Positions 1 to 9,182 of a stretch of DNA of 64,000 bases are shown here, piece by piece. A model generated the notes under the pieces. That model was not told where the DNA came from and did not search any database. It saw nothing but the letters and a program-made list of their open reading frames with translations. How positions within the stretch are numbered: the stretch's first letter is position 1; every line of letters begins with the position of its first letter. Both the position numbers and the translations under genes were made by a program. The stretch is from Streptomyces griseocarneus (GTDB lineage Bacteria > Actinomycetota > Actinomycetes > Streptomycetales > Streptomycetaceae), in NCBI RefSeq assembly GCF_014655595.1, contig NZ_BNBL01000007.1:15909-79908 (forward strand). Direction: 5' to 3'.

Positions 1-109
1 GGATTATTTACGGCCCGGAGCCGTCAACCGGATGCGGTGCCCCGGACTTGGGCCGCAAATAACCCTGACGCCCCTACCAGGGCCCGGCCCCTCCCACCCC
101 GGCCCCTCC
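1..109. repeat. Left arm of a perfect 109-bp inverted repeat
   Basis: Bases 1-109 are the exact reverse complement of 2451-2559. The arm may continue beyond the left edge of the window. Identity stops after the GGCCCCTCC at 101-109. A second inverted-repeat block (133-225 against 2281-2374) lies just inside. Together they bracket a 2.3-kb unit with two genes. No transposase or integrase lies between the arms. Confidence 0.95.
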
Positions 110-132
110 GGTGGACGGCCGACTACCGCCGC

Positions 133-225
133 CCTGTTTGTGGGCAGTCGTTCCGCTGGGCTGGGGGCACCTCCCAGCGGTAGCTGGGGGAGGGTGGGCA
201 CAAACCCGACCACCGGGCCGCACCC
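133..225. repeat. Dispersed intergenic repeat, copy 1 (inner inverted-repeat block, left)
   Basis: This block is the reverse complement of 2281-2374, identical over 133-208 and nearly identical to 225 apart from a small indel. Its 65-bp core also occurs at 38289-38353, and a diverged copy lies near 6243-6303. The core contains short self-complementary segments (CTCCCAGCGG against a following TAGCTGGGGGAG), so it can fold. It ends about 20 bases before the first gene. Confidence 0.9.
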
Positions 226-245
226 TGGCCACGTACAGTCCCCCT

Positions 246-992
246 ATGGGGATGGGGACGGCCGCGCTGTTGGCGCGGGGAACATACGAGGCGTTGCGGC
301 GCACCCGGCCCGGAGGGGCCGCTCGGTGGGACCGGAAGAACCGAACGGGGCGGACCGTTGATTTGTGCGCCGGACCCGCCGCGGTGATCGGTACGGCGGT
401 GGCCGTAGCGACGGCGCCCGCGCTGCCGGCCCGGCAACGGGCTGCCGGGGCGGTGGCGGTGCTCGTGGCCGGTGGGTGCGGGGCGTACGACGACCATGCC
501 GGCGCCGGGGACCCCCGGCGGGGATTCCGGGCGCATCTGTCGGCGCTGCGGCGGGGGGACGTGACCAGCGGGGCGGTGAAGCTGCTGGGGATCGGGGCGG
601 CGGGGATCGCGGCCGGGGTCGTGCTGAAGGAGCGGCCGCTCGACCGGTTGCTGGCCGGGGTCGTGATCGCCGGTGCGGCGCACGCGGTCAATCTGCTCGA
701 CGTGCGGCCGGGCAGGGCCGGTGCGGCGGTGCTCGTGCTCGGTACGGGCGGGATGCTGCGCGGCAGGGCGGCCGGGCAGGTGGCGGCCGGCCCGGTGGGT
801 GCGGCGGCGGCCCTGATCGCCGACGACCTCGGCGAGCGGACGATGCTCGGCGACGCGGGCGCGCACGCGCTCGGCGCCGGCCTCGGGCTCGCCGTGGTGG
901 CGGGCAACGGCCGGGCCGGGCTGGCCGTGCACGCCGCCGTGTTGACCCTCGCGGCGGTCGTGGCGGACGCGGGGAATCCCCAAAGTGGGTGA
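246..992 (+). CDS. MraY/WecA-like (GT4-family) membrane protein
   Basis: A 248-residue, Ala/Gly/Val-rich polytopic membrane protein. Three motifs recall the polyprenyl-phosphate N-acetylhexosamine-1-phosphate transferase family (MraY/WecA): YDDHAG (about 81-86) for the family's DD motif, NLLDVRPG (149-156) for the NLxDGxxG loop, and LGDAG (201-205) for the GDxGS motif. That family moves a sugar-1-phosphate onto undecaprenyl phosphate in the membrane. The protein is shorter than MraY (about 350 residues), so activity is uncertain. The ATG at 246 was chosen because the frame upstream runs through the repeat; the ATG at 252 is an alternative. It precedes a glycosyltransferase on the same strand, which suggests a shared cell-surface glycan role. 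Confidence 0.7.
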   Translation: MGMGTAALLARGTYEALRRTRPGGAARWDRKNRTGRTVDLCAGPAAVIGTAVAVATAPALPARQRAAGAVAVLVAGGCGAYDDHAGAGDPRRGFRAHLSALRRGDVTSGAVKLLGIGAAGIAAGVVLKERPLDRLLAGVVIAGAAHAVNLLDVRPGRAGAAVLVLGTGGMLRGRAAGQVAAGPVGAAAALIADDLGERTMLGDAGAHALGAGLGLAVVAGNGRAGLAVHAAVLTLAAVVADAGNPQSG

Positions 993-1127
993 ATCCGGAG
1001 ATCTGTTAGCGAGGTGGGACGGGCCGACCTCGGAACGGTGGTGCCGGGATGTCAGTGGAGGCTGGCATCCTGGCCTCAGCACCTCGCCGTACGCCCCGCC
1101 CGACGTCGACCCAGGAGCTTCCCCCGC

Positions 1128-2246
1128 GTGAGCAGCACACCCGGCCCCTCGCACGGGCGGCCGCCCCTGCACGCTGTTCAGGTCCTGGGCAGCGGGAGCG
1201 CGGGGAGCGGGGCACATGTGCGGTCGCTGGCCGACGGGCTCGTGGCACGCGGGCTGCGGGTGACGGTGTGCGGGCCGTGGGGGACGGGCGAGAGATACGA
1301 ATTCACGGACACGGGTGCGGCCTTCACCCCCCTGGGCACGGGGACGGGCGCCCTGACCGTCGCCGAGATCCGGGCCGCGAGCGCCGGCGCCGACGTGGTG
1401 CACGCGCACGGCCTGCGGTCCGGCGCCCTGGCCGCGCTGGCGCTGCGGGGCCGTGCGACGCCGCTGGTGGTCACCTGGCACGCCCGGGTACGGGCCGAGG
1501 GGGCGCGGTCCCATCTCGTACGGCTGATGGAACGCCAGGCCGCGCGGACGGCGGCCGTTCTGCTCGGCACCTCGTCCGACCTGGTCGATCAGGCGCGGCG
1601 GCGGGGCGCGCGGGACGCCCGGCTGGCCCCGGTGGCGTTGCCGGCGCCGCGCACGCGGCCGGACGAGGACGAGTGTGTACGGCTCAAGGCCCGGGCCGAA
1701 CTGGGCGCGGTGGCCAGGCCGTTGATCGTCACCGTGGGACGGCTCGAGCCCGGCCAGGGGCACGGGTTCCTGCTGGACGCCGCACGGCTCTGGCGGGAGC
1801 TGGACCCCGAACCCCTGCTGATCATGGCGGGCGAGGGCAGCGGACGGGCCGCGCTCCAGCGCCGGATCGAGGACGAGCAGCTGCCGGTCCTGCTGGTGGG
1901 GCGCCGCGACGACGTCCCGGAACTGCTGGCGGCGGCGGACGTGGCGGTCCTGCCGAGCCGCTGGGAGGCGCGGTCCCTGCTGGCCCAGGAGGCCTTGCAC
2001 GCGGGCGTGCCGCTGGTCGCCACCGCTGTCGGCGGGGTGCCGGAGCTTGTCGGCGACGCGGCGGAACTCGTCCCCTACGGGGACGCGGCGGCGTTGGCGG
2101 GGGCGGTGGCTCGTCTGCTGGATGATCCGGTGCGGTGTGCGGAGCTTGTGGGGGCGGGGTGGGCTCAGGCGGCCACGTGGCCGTCCGAGGACGACACTGT
2201 GGCTCATGTTTTGAGCGTGTACGACGAGCTCAGTCAGAGGAGTTGA
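1128..2246 (+). CDS. GT4-type glycosyltransferase (GT-B fold)
   Basis: A 372-residue retaining glycosyltransferase that would transfer a sugar from a nucleotide donor to a surface or lipid acceptor. The N-terminal half has a Gly/Ser-rich loop (about 20-30) and ADVVHAHG. The C-terminal half has the donor-site opening VGRLEPGQG and an E-x7-E pair (EARSLLAQE), followed by GVPLVATAVGGVPELV, typical of group 1 (GT4) enzymes. The GTG at 1128 was chosen because AGGAG at 1113-1117 sits at a good distance; the frame stays open to 1014, but the extra residues look non-coding. It follows the MraY/WecA-like gene and ends just before the right repeat region. Confidence 0.85.
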   Translation: MSSTPGPSHGRPPLHAVQVLGSGSAGSGAHVRSLADGLVARGLRVTVCGPWGTGERYEFTDTGAAFTPLGTGTGALTVAEIRAASAGADVVHAHGLRSGALAALALRGRATPLVVTWHARVRAEGARSHLVRLMERQAARTAAVLLGTSSDLVDQARRRGARDARLAPVALPAPRTRPDEDECVRLKARAELGAVARPLIVTVGRLEPGQGHGFLLDAARLWRELDPEPLLIMAGEGSGRAALQRRIEDEQLPVLLVGRRDDVPELLAAADVAVLPSRWEARSLLAQEALHAGVPLVATAVGGVPELVGDAAELVPYGDAAALAGAVARLLDDPVRCAELVGAGWAQAATWPSEDDTVAHVLSVYDELSQRS

Positions 2247-2280
2247 CGACCGGGCGGTGGGGGGGCGGCGGTTGCGGTGC

Positions 2281-2374
2281 GGGTGCGGCCCGGTGGGCCG
2301 GGTTTGTGCCCACCCTCCCCCAGCTACCGCTGGGAGGTGCCCCCAGCCCAGCGGAACGACTGCCCACAAACAGG
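2281..2374. repeat. Dispersed intergenic repeat, copy 2 (inner inverted-repeat block, right)
   Basis: Inverse partner of 133-225. The 65 bases at 2305-2369 are identical to 38289-38353 in the same orientation. The block begins 34 bases after the glycosyltransferase stop and contains CCCCCAGCTACCGCTGGGAG, which folds imperfectly. The stretch 2247-2615 between the convergent genes holds only this block, a C-rich CCCACC run (about 2390-2430) and the outer arm; I see no gene in it. Confidence 0.9.
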
Positions 2375-2450
2375 CCGGCGGGGCGATTGCCCACCCCGCC
2401 ACCCCACCCACCCACCCGCCCACCCACCGGCCGTCGGTCGGCTGACGGCG

Positions 2451-2559
2451 GGAGGGGCCGGGGTGGGAGGGGCCGGGCCCTGGTAGGGGCGTCAGGGTTA
2501 TTTGCGGCCCAAGTCCGGGGCACCGCATCCGGTTGACGGCTCCGGGCCGTAAATAATCC
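2451..2559. repeat. Right arm of a perfect 109-bp inverted repeat
   Basis: Exact reverse complement of 1-109. The repeat ends at GTAAATAATCC (2549-2559), an AT-rich tip unlike the surrounding sequence. It lies 57 bases beyond the 3' end of the PucR-type gene, so the repeat pair sits between transcription units and does not interrupt a gene. Confidence 0.95.
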
Positions 2560-2615
2560 AGCCCCGGAAGGGCCCGGCCCCTCCCGCCCCGGCCCCGCCC
2601 CACGCAACGAACACC

Positions 2616-4280
2616 TCACCCCACATGCCGCCGAGCCCGCAACGCCAGCCCCAGCGCCAGCACCGCCTCCGGATCCTCCAGGTCCGTACCGAGCAGCCGC
2701 CCGATCCGCCCCAGCCGGTCGTACAGCGTCTGCCGGTTCAGGTGCAGCTCCCGCGCCGTCTCCGCCTTGCGGCCCGCATGGGCCAGGTAGGCCTCGAGCG
2801 TCGGCAGCAACGCCGGCCGCGAGGCCGCGTCGTGTGCCAGCAGGGGTCCGATCACCCGCTGCACGAACGCCGCCAGGTCCCCGTGCGAGCGCAGTCGCCA
2901 CAGCAGCACGTCCACGTCCAGCCGCCGCACGTCGTACCAAGACGTGCCCCCCGGCTCCCCCGGCTCCGCGGCCTGCGCCGCTTCCGCCGCGTGCCGCAGC
3001 CCCGCCCCCGCCGTCTCCCACGTGGCCGGTGCGCCCACGACCACCACAGGCGGCCGGAAGCCCGCCCGCCCGGCCCCCGCCCGTAGCGCCTCGGCCACCC
3101 GGTCCGCCACCGCCGGCCGGTCCTCCTCGCCGCGCAGCCCCACCAGCAGCGGCACGCGGCCCTCCGGCAGCCGGACGCCCAGCAGTACGGGGGCGCCCAC
3201 GCCCGCCAGCTCTTCCTGCAGGGCCGCCGCCAGTACGGCCCAACTCTCGGCGGGGACGAGGTCGTTGGCCGTCCGCATCACCACCGGCAGCAGGGGCCCC
3301 GGCCCCGGCCGGAAGCCGAGCACGCGGGCCAGGGCCGCCGCGTCGGACGCGCCGGACGCGTCCACGGCGTCCAGCCGTCCCTCGGCGAGGTCGGTGAGGA
3401 AGTCGCCGCGGCCCCGGGCGGCCAGCTCCTCCTCCTGCCGGGCCCGCATCAGGACGACGGCCAGCAGCCCGGCAGCGCGGTCGGCGGCGATCCGGTGGAC
3501 GGGCGCCAGCGGCCCGTGCACCGGCAGCACGACCAGCCGGGCCCGCACCGCGTCCGTGCCACCCCCCGCAGCACCCCCCGCACCACCCCCCAGGCGGCCA
3601 GGGCCGCCCGGAATGTCGGCGAGGACGCTCCCCGGCAGCCCGGCGGCCGAGGCGCGCAGCCCGGCCCAGACCTGCAGCGGGTCGGCGGTGCCCGGGGCGG
3701 GCGGGGGCGTGTGCGGCCCGGCCGCGTAGAGCAGGCGGCCGTCCGGGGTCTCGAGGAAGACGGGGTTGCCCGCGAAGTCGGCGAAGAGCCGCAGCACCTC
3801 CGGCACCCCGCCGCCGCCCAGCAGCACCTCCGTGCAGCGCCGGTGGACGTCCTCGGCGCGGCGCAGCAGGGCGTAGTGGGCGTTGACGAGCTCGGTGTGG
3901 ATCTCTTCGGTCACGGCCACGAAGGGGACCTCCCGGTGCAGCTGCACCAGGGGCAGTCCGCACGAGCGGGCGGTGTCGGCGACCGCGGCCGGGAGGGTGG
4001 TGAAGCGGGAGCCGAGCTCGACGACGAGGGCGGCGATGCCGCGGTCGGCCAGGCCCCGGACGAAGGCGCGCTGTTCGGCGGGCCGGCTGCCCAGGCCCAG
4101 GCCGGTGGTGAGGAGCAGCTCGCCGCCCTTGAGCAGGGCGGCGATGTTGGGTGCCTCGCCGGCGTGGACCCAGCGCACGGGGCGCCGCAGCGCGTCGCCG
4201 CCGACGAGCACCTCGGGGAGGCCGCGCCGCAGGGTGGGCAGCGCCAGGGCTTCCGCCACGGTGATCGTGCCTTGTTCCAT
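2616..4280 (-). CDS. PucR-family transcriptional regulator
   Basis: A 554-residue DNA-binding regulator. The N-terminus (about 1-130) matches the PucR ligand-sensing domain: VAEALALPTLRRGLPEVLVG, then VRWVHAGEAPNIAALLKGGE and LLTTGLGLG. The centre resembles the GGDEF-like/CdaR middle domain. The C-terminus (about 490-545) is a PucR-type helix-turn-helix: YLAHAGRKAETARELHLNRQ followed by TLYDRLGRIGRLLG. Members often control purine or amine catabolism, but no catabolic target gene is adjacent, so the ligand is unknown. The ATG at 4280 agrees with the family N-terminus. The GH15 gene is encoded 73 bases upstream on the same strand. Confidence 0.9.
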   Translation of the reverse strand: MEQGTITVAEALALPTLRRGLPEVLVGGDALRRPVRWVHAGEAPNIAALLKGGELLLTTGLGLGSRPAEQRAFVRGLADRGIAALVVELGSRFTTLPAAVADTARSCGLPLVQLHREVPFVAVTEEIHTELVNAHYALLRRAEDVHRRCTEVLLGGGGVPEVLRLFADFAGNPVFLETPDGRLLYAAGPHTPPPAPGTADPLQVWAGLRASAAGLPGSVLADIPGGPGRLGGGAGGAAGGGTDAVRARLVVLPVHGPLAPVHRIAADRAAGLLAVVLMRARQEEELAARGRGDFLTDLAEGRLDAVDASGASDAAALARVLGFRPGPGPLLPVVMRTANDLVPAESWAVLAAALQEELAGVGAPVLLGVRLPEGRVPLLVGLRGEEDRPAVADRVAEALRAGAGRAGFRPPVVVVGAPATWETAGAGLRHAAEAAQAAEPGEPGGTSWYDVRRLDVDVLLWRLRSHGDLAAFVQRVIGPLLAHDAASRPALLPTLEAYLAHAGRKAETARELHLNRQTLYDRLGRIGRLLGTDLEDPEAVLALGLALRARRHVG

Positions 4281-4353
4281 GGCGGGGAACCTAACAGGGC
4301 GGCGTGCCGCCCCCGGGGCGCGGCCGACGGCGGACGGCGGCGGACGGCGGCGG

Positions 4354-6156
4354 CTAGCCGCCGAACGCGCTGGAGGCGGTGAGCCGCAGCGCGGTGTCGA
4401 TGAGCGGCACGTGGCTGAAGGCCTGCGGGAAGTTGCCGACCTGCCGCTGGAGGCGGGAGTCCCACTCCTCCGCGAGCAGTCCCAGGTCGTTGCGCAGGCC
4501 CAGCAGCTTCTCGAAGAGCTGGCGGGCCTCGTCGACGCGGCCGATCATCGCCAGGTCGTCGGCGAGCCAGAAGGAGCAGGCCAGGAAGGCCCCCTCGTCG
4601 CCCTCGAGCCCGTCCACGCCCGCGTCAGTGCCGGCGGTGGGGTAGCGCAGCACGAAGCCGTCGGGGGTCGACAGCTCGCGCTGGATCGCCTCGATGGTGC
4701 CGATGACGCGCTTGTCGTCGGGCGGCAGGAAGCCCATCTGCGGGATGAGCAGCAGGGAGGCGTCGAGCTCCTTGGAGCCGTAGGACTGGGTGAAGGTGTT
4801 GCGCTCCTTGTCGTAGCCCTTCTCGCAGACGTCCCGGTGGATGTCGTCGCGCAGCTCGCGCCAGCGCTCGAGGGGGCCGTCGACGTCGCCGGACTCGATG
4901 AGCTTGATGGTGCGGTCGACGGCGACCCAGGCCATGACCTTGGAGTGGACGAAGTGGCGGCGCGGGCCGCGCACCTCCCAGATGCCCTCGTCGGGCTCGT
5001 TCCAGTGGTCCTCGAGGTAGCCGATGAGGCGCAGCTGGAGTACGGAGGCGTAGTCGTTGCGGGCGAGCCCGGTCATGTGGGCCAGGTGGAGGGCCTCGAT
5101 CATCTCGCCGTAGACGTCGAGCTGGAGCTGGCCGGCGGCGCCGTTGCCGACGCGGACGGGGGTGGAGTTCTCGTAGCCGGGCAGCCAGGGCAGCTCGGCC
5201 TCGCCGAGCTCGCGCTCGCCGGCGATGCCGTACATGATCTGCAGGTTCTCGGGGTCGCCGGCGACGGCGCGCAGCAGCCATTCGCGCCAGGCGCGGGCCT
5301 CCTCGCGGTAGCCGGTGCGCAGCAGCGAGGAGAGGGTGATGGCGGCGTCGCGCAGCCAGGTGTAGCGGTAGTCCCAGTTGCGGACGCCGCCGATCTCCTC
5401 GGGCAGGGAGGTGGTGGGGGCGGCGACGATGCCGCCGGTGGGGGCGTAGGTGAGGGCCTTGAGGGTGATCAGCGAGCGGATCACGGCGTCCCGGTAGGGG
5501 CCGTGGTACGTACAGTGGCTGACCCACTCCCGCCAGAACTCCTCGGTGGCCTCCAGGGACCCCTCCGGGTCGGGGAACGCGGGCGGCTCGCCGTGCGAGG
5601 GCTGCCAGCTGATGGTGAAGGCGACGCGCTCGCCGGGGGAAACGGTGAAGTCCGAGTAGGTGGTCAGGTCCTTGCCGAAGGTGTCGGCGGTGGTGTCGAG
5701 CCAGACCGAGTCGGGGCCGGCGACGGCGACGGTGCGGTCGCCCACCTTGTGCACCCAGGGCACGACCCGCCCGTAGGAGAAGCGCATGCGCAGGGCGGAG
5801 CGCATCGGTACCCGGCCGCTGACGCCCTCGACGATCCGGATCAGCTGGGGCGCCCCGTCGCGCGGGGGCATGAAGTCGATGATCCGGACGGTGCCGCGCG
5901 GGGTGTCCCACTCGGATTCGAGCACGAGGGAGTCCCCCCGGTAGCGGCGGCGGTCCGCGCGTGGTGGCGCCGCCCCCGAGGGGTGCGCCGGGCCGATCCG
6001 CCAGAAGCCGTGTTCCTCCGTGCCGAGCAGGCCCGCGAACGCCGCGTGGGAATCGAATCGGGGCAGGCACAGCCAGTCGGCCGTGCCGTCCCGGCAGACC
6101 AGGGCAGCGGTCTGCATATCGCCGATGAGTGCGTAATCCTCGATACGCCCGGCCAC
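4354..6156 (-). CDS. Glycoside hydrolase family 15 protein (glucoamylase/trehalase-like)
   Basis: A 600-residue cytoplasmic GH15 enzyme, with no signal peptide. The N-terminal beta-sandwich begins IEDYALIGDMQTAALVCRDG. The (alpha/alpha)6 barrel carries GGVRNWDYRYTWLRDAAIT, a likely acid loop (EPDEGIWEVRGPRRHF) and the late LLAEEWD motif expected to carry the second catalytic carboxylate. Actinobacterial relatives include trehalases and glucoamylases, so the substrate (trehalose, maltose or a short glucan) cannot be fixed. The GTG at 6156 was chosen because GGAG lies about 7 bases upstream on the minus strand. It may be co-transcribed with the PucR-type gene downstream. Confidence 0.88.
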   Translation of the reverse strand: MAGRIEDYALIGDMQTAALVCRDGTADWLCLPRFDSHAAFAGLLGTEEHGFWRIGPAHPSGAAPPRADRRRYRGDSLVLESEWDTPRGTVRIIDFMPPRDGAPQLIRIVEGVSGRVPMRSALRMRFSYGRVVPWVHKVGDRTVAVAGPDSVWLDTTADTFGKDLTTYSDFTVSPGERVAFTISWQPSHGEPPAFPDPEGSLEATEEFWREWVSHCTYHGPYRDAVIRSLITLKALTYAPTGGIVAAPTTSLPEEIGGVRNWDYRYTWLRDAAITLSSLLRTGYREEARAWREWLLRAVAGDPENLQIMYGIAGERELGEAELPWLPGYENSTPVRVGNGAAGQLQLDVYGEMIEALHLAHMTGLARNDYASVLQLRLIGYLEDHWNEPDEGIWEVRGPRRHFVHSKVMAWVAVDRTIKLIESGDVDGPLERWRELRDDIHRDVCEKGYDKERNTFTQSYGSKELDASLLLIPQMGFLPPDDKRVIGTIEAIQRELSTPDGFVLRYPTAGTDAGVDGLEGDEGAFLACSFWLADDLAMIGRVDEARQLFEKLLGLRNDLGLLAEEWDSRLQRQVGNFPQAFSHVPLIDTALRLTASSAFGG

Positions 6157-6166
6157 GTCATCTCCA

Positions 6167-6216
6167 GTCGAACGGCATCCAGGACCCCTTCAGGGGTCGA
6201 ACGGCATCCAGGACCC
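6167..6216. repeat. Two 21-bp tandem copies upstream of the GH15 gene
   Basis: GTCGAACGGCATCCAGGACCC occurs at 6167-6187 and again at 6196-6216, identical and with a 29-base period. The first copy begins 10 bases upstream of the GH15 start codon, overlapping the expected leader. The spacer CCTTCAGGG can pair partly with flanking bases. Confidence 0.9.
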
Positions 6217-6242
6217 TGCGGGGCCCTTTGCTGGTCAAGCGA

Positions 6243-6303
6243 TCTTCGACGAGCTCTGCTGCCGGAGTGGGGGCCCTTCCCAGAGGTAGCTGGGGGAGGG
6301 CGG
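6243..6303. repeat. Diverged copy of the dispersed intergenic repeat
   Basis: The pattern CTGGGGGCACCTCCCAGCGG followed by TAGCTGGGGGAGGGTGGG of copy 1 is matched here by GAGTGGGGGCCCTTCCCAGAG followed by GTAGCTGGGGGAGGGCGGG. The orientation is that of copy 1 (133-225). Identity is clearly lower than among the other three copies. Confidence 0.7.
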
Positions 6304-6605
6304 GATGGTGTCGTGCCGGCCGGCTCGCTGCGTGTGTCCGAGCAGGATACGACGCCCAGTTGGCAGACGCGCGACGGTTGGCCGGGGAACTTGTGCCGAA
6401 TGGGTGGCCTGTGACGACCCGCCGTGACGCAGGGTCGGCCGGGTCGTCGCGCCGCGTCACAGGAAGCGTCCGGGCCCGGGCGCTGATACCCTGGTACCCC
6501 GTGGACCGGTGGGCGCAAGACCCCCCAACCGCAGCGACGGCACCCCCGAAAACAACCGGGTGATCGCCGGAACGCACCCTCACTCGCGACCACGGGAGCC
6601 CCCCT

Positions 6606-8258
<1,653 letters not shown>

Positions 8259-8270
8259 TCTGTACGGTTG

Positions 8271-8311
8271 ACCGGGGTGAGGGCCTCCGCTACGGCGGCC
8301 CTCACCCCGGT
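8271..8311 (+). terminator. Perfect 15-bp hairpin between pyrG and the NUDIX gene
   Basis: ACCGGGGTGAGGGCC (8271-8285) pairs perfectly with GGCCCTCACCCCGGT (8297-8311) around an 11-base loop, followed by TTCGTATTT. It starts 12 bases after the pyrG stop and ends about 10 bases before the ribosome-binding site of the next gene. It may terminate pyrG or act as a processing/attenuation element inside a read-through transcript. Confidence 0.8.
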
Positions 8312-8333
8312 TTCGTATTTCTGGAGGACGCAG

Positions 8334-8963
8334 ATGGACAGCATCACGGACACCCCCGCCGAGTGGCGCGTCAAGGCGAGCGCCACGCCGTTCCGGGGCA
8401 ACAAGACCAGCGTGCGCACGGACGAGGTGGTCATGCCCGACGGCACCACCGTCACCCGTGACTACCAGGTCCACCCCGGTTCCGTGGCCGTCCTCGCCCT
8501 CGACGACCAGGACCGGGTGCTGGTCCTCAGCCAGTACCGCCACCCCGTGCGGCAGCGGCTGTGGGAGATCCCGGCGGGCCTGCTGGACGTGCCCGGCGAG
8601 AACCCGCTGCGCGCCGCGCAGCGCGAGCTCTACGAGGAGGCGCACGTCAAGGCCGAGGACTGGCGGGTGCTGACCGACGTCTACACCACCCCGGGCGGCT
8701 GCGACGAGGCCGTGCGCATCTTCCTGGCGCGCGGCATCTCCGACGTCGAGGGCGAGCGCTTCGAGGTCGAGGACGAGGAGCTGGACATGGAGCTGGCCCG
8801 GGTTCCGCTGGCGCTGCTGGGGCGCGGAATCCTCAAGGGCGAGCTCCACAACAACTGCCTGGTCGTCGGCGTCCTGTCGGTCATGGCCGCGCTGGCGGGG
8901 GACGGCCTGGACGCGCTGCGCCCGGCCGACGCCCCCTGGCCGGCCCGCCCCTTCGAGGCGTGA
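8334..8963 (+). CDS. NUDIX hydrolase (ADP-ribose pyrophosphatase-like)
   Basis: A 209-residue NUDIX enzyme of the ADP-ribose pyrophosphatase group, predicted to cleave ADP-ribose or a related nucleoside diphosphate. The box reads GLLDVPGENPLRAAQRELYE then EAHV. It has six residues rather than five between the first Gly and Glu and His where Gly is usual, a variant I associate with actinobacterial ADPR pyrophosphatases. QYRHPVRQRLWEIPAG precedes it. The ATG at 8334 was chosen because CTGGAGG (8321-8327) is a good Shine-Dalgarno; the open frame starts at 8268 inside the hairpin. Position after pyrG matches Mycobacterium tuberculosis Rv1699-Rv1700 as I recall it. Confidence 0.92.
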   Translation: MDSITDTPAEWRVKASATPFRGNKTSVRTDEVVMPDGTTVTRDYQVHPGSVAVLALDDQDRVLVLSQYRHPVRQRLWEIPAGLLDVPGENPLRAAQRELYEEAHVKAEDWRVLTDVYTTPGGCDEAVRIFLARGISDVEGERFEVEDEELDMELARVPLALLGRGILKGELHNNCLVVGVLSVMAALAGDGLDALRPADAPWPARPFEA

Positions 8964-8975
8964 GCGCCGGATGAG

Positions 8976-9024
8976 TTCCGGGCACCCCGCGGCGCGCGAG
9001 AAGGCCGCCGCGGGGTGCCCCCGG
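8976..9024 (+). terminator. Rho-independent-type hairpin after the NUDIX gene
   Basis: GGGCACCCCGCGGCG (8980-8994) pairs perfectly with CGCCGCGGGGTGCCC (9006-9020), with TCCG/CGGA flanks extending the stem. The loop is 11 bases. It lies just after the NUDIX stop (8963); no U-tract follows, as is common in streptomycetes. Confidence 0.8.
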
Positions 9025-9182
9025 ACGGGTGTCGCGGTCCGGTCATCGGTCAACCCGAAGAGGTGATCTTCGGCATGGCGGGTCGGCGTTACCCGGAGTG
9101 CGGCGGGCGGTGAACTAGGCTCGATATGTTCCCGCCGCGGCCGCGGCGGGCTCGCGCGTGCAGGTGGAACGGGAGTGGACCC

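Larger units (their letters stand above)
6157..6605. other. Intergenic region between the GH15 gene and pyrG (divergent)
   Basis: These 449 bases separate two divergent genes. They hold the 21-bp tandem repeat (6167-6216), a diverged copy of the dispersed repeat (about 6243-6303, sharing GGTAGCTGGGGGAGGG), and unassigned sequence to pyrG. Promoters for both genes should be here, but I could not place convincing -35/-10 pairs. No open frame in it looks coding. Confidence 0.7.

Noticed and set aside
2390..2435. CCCACC-rich run as a possible CRISPR or microsatellite locus
   Set aside because: The units are irregular, very short and without spacers; it is simple-sequence DNA beside the dispersed repeat.
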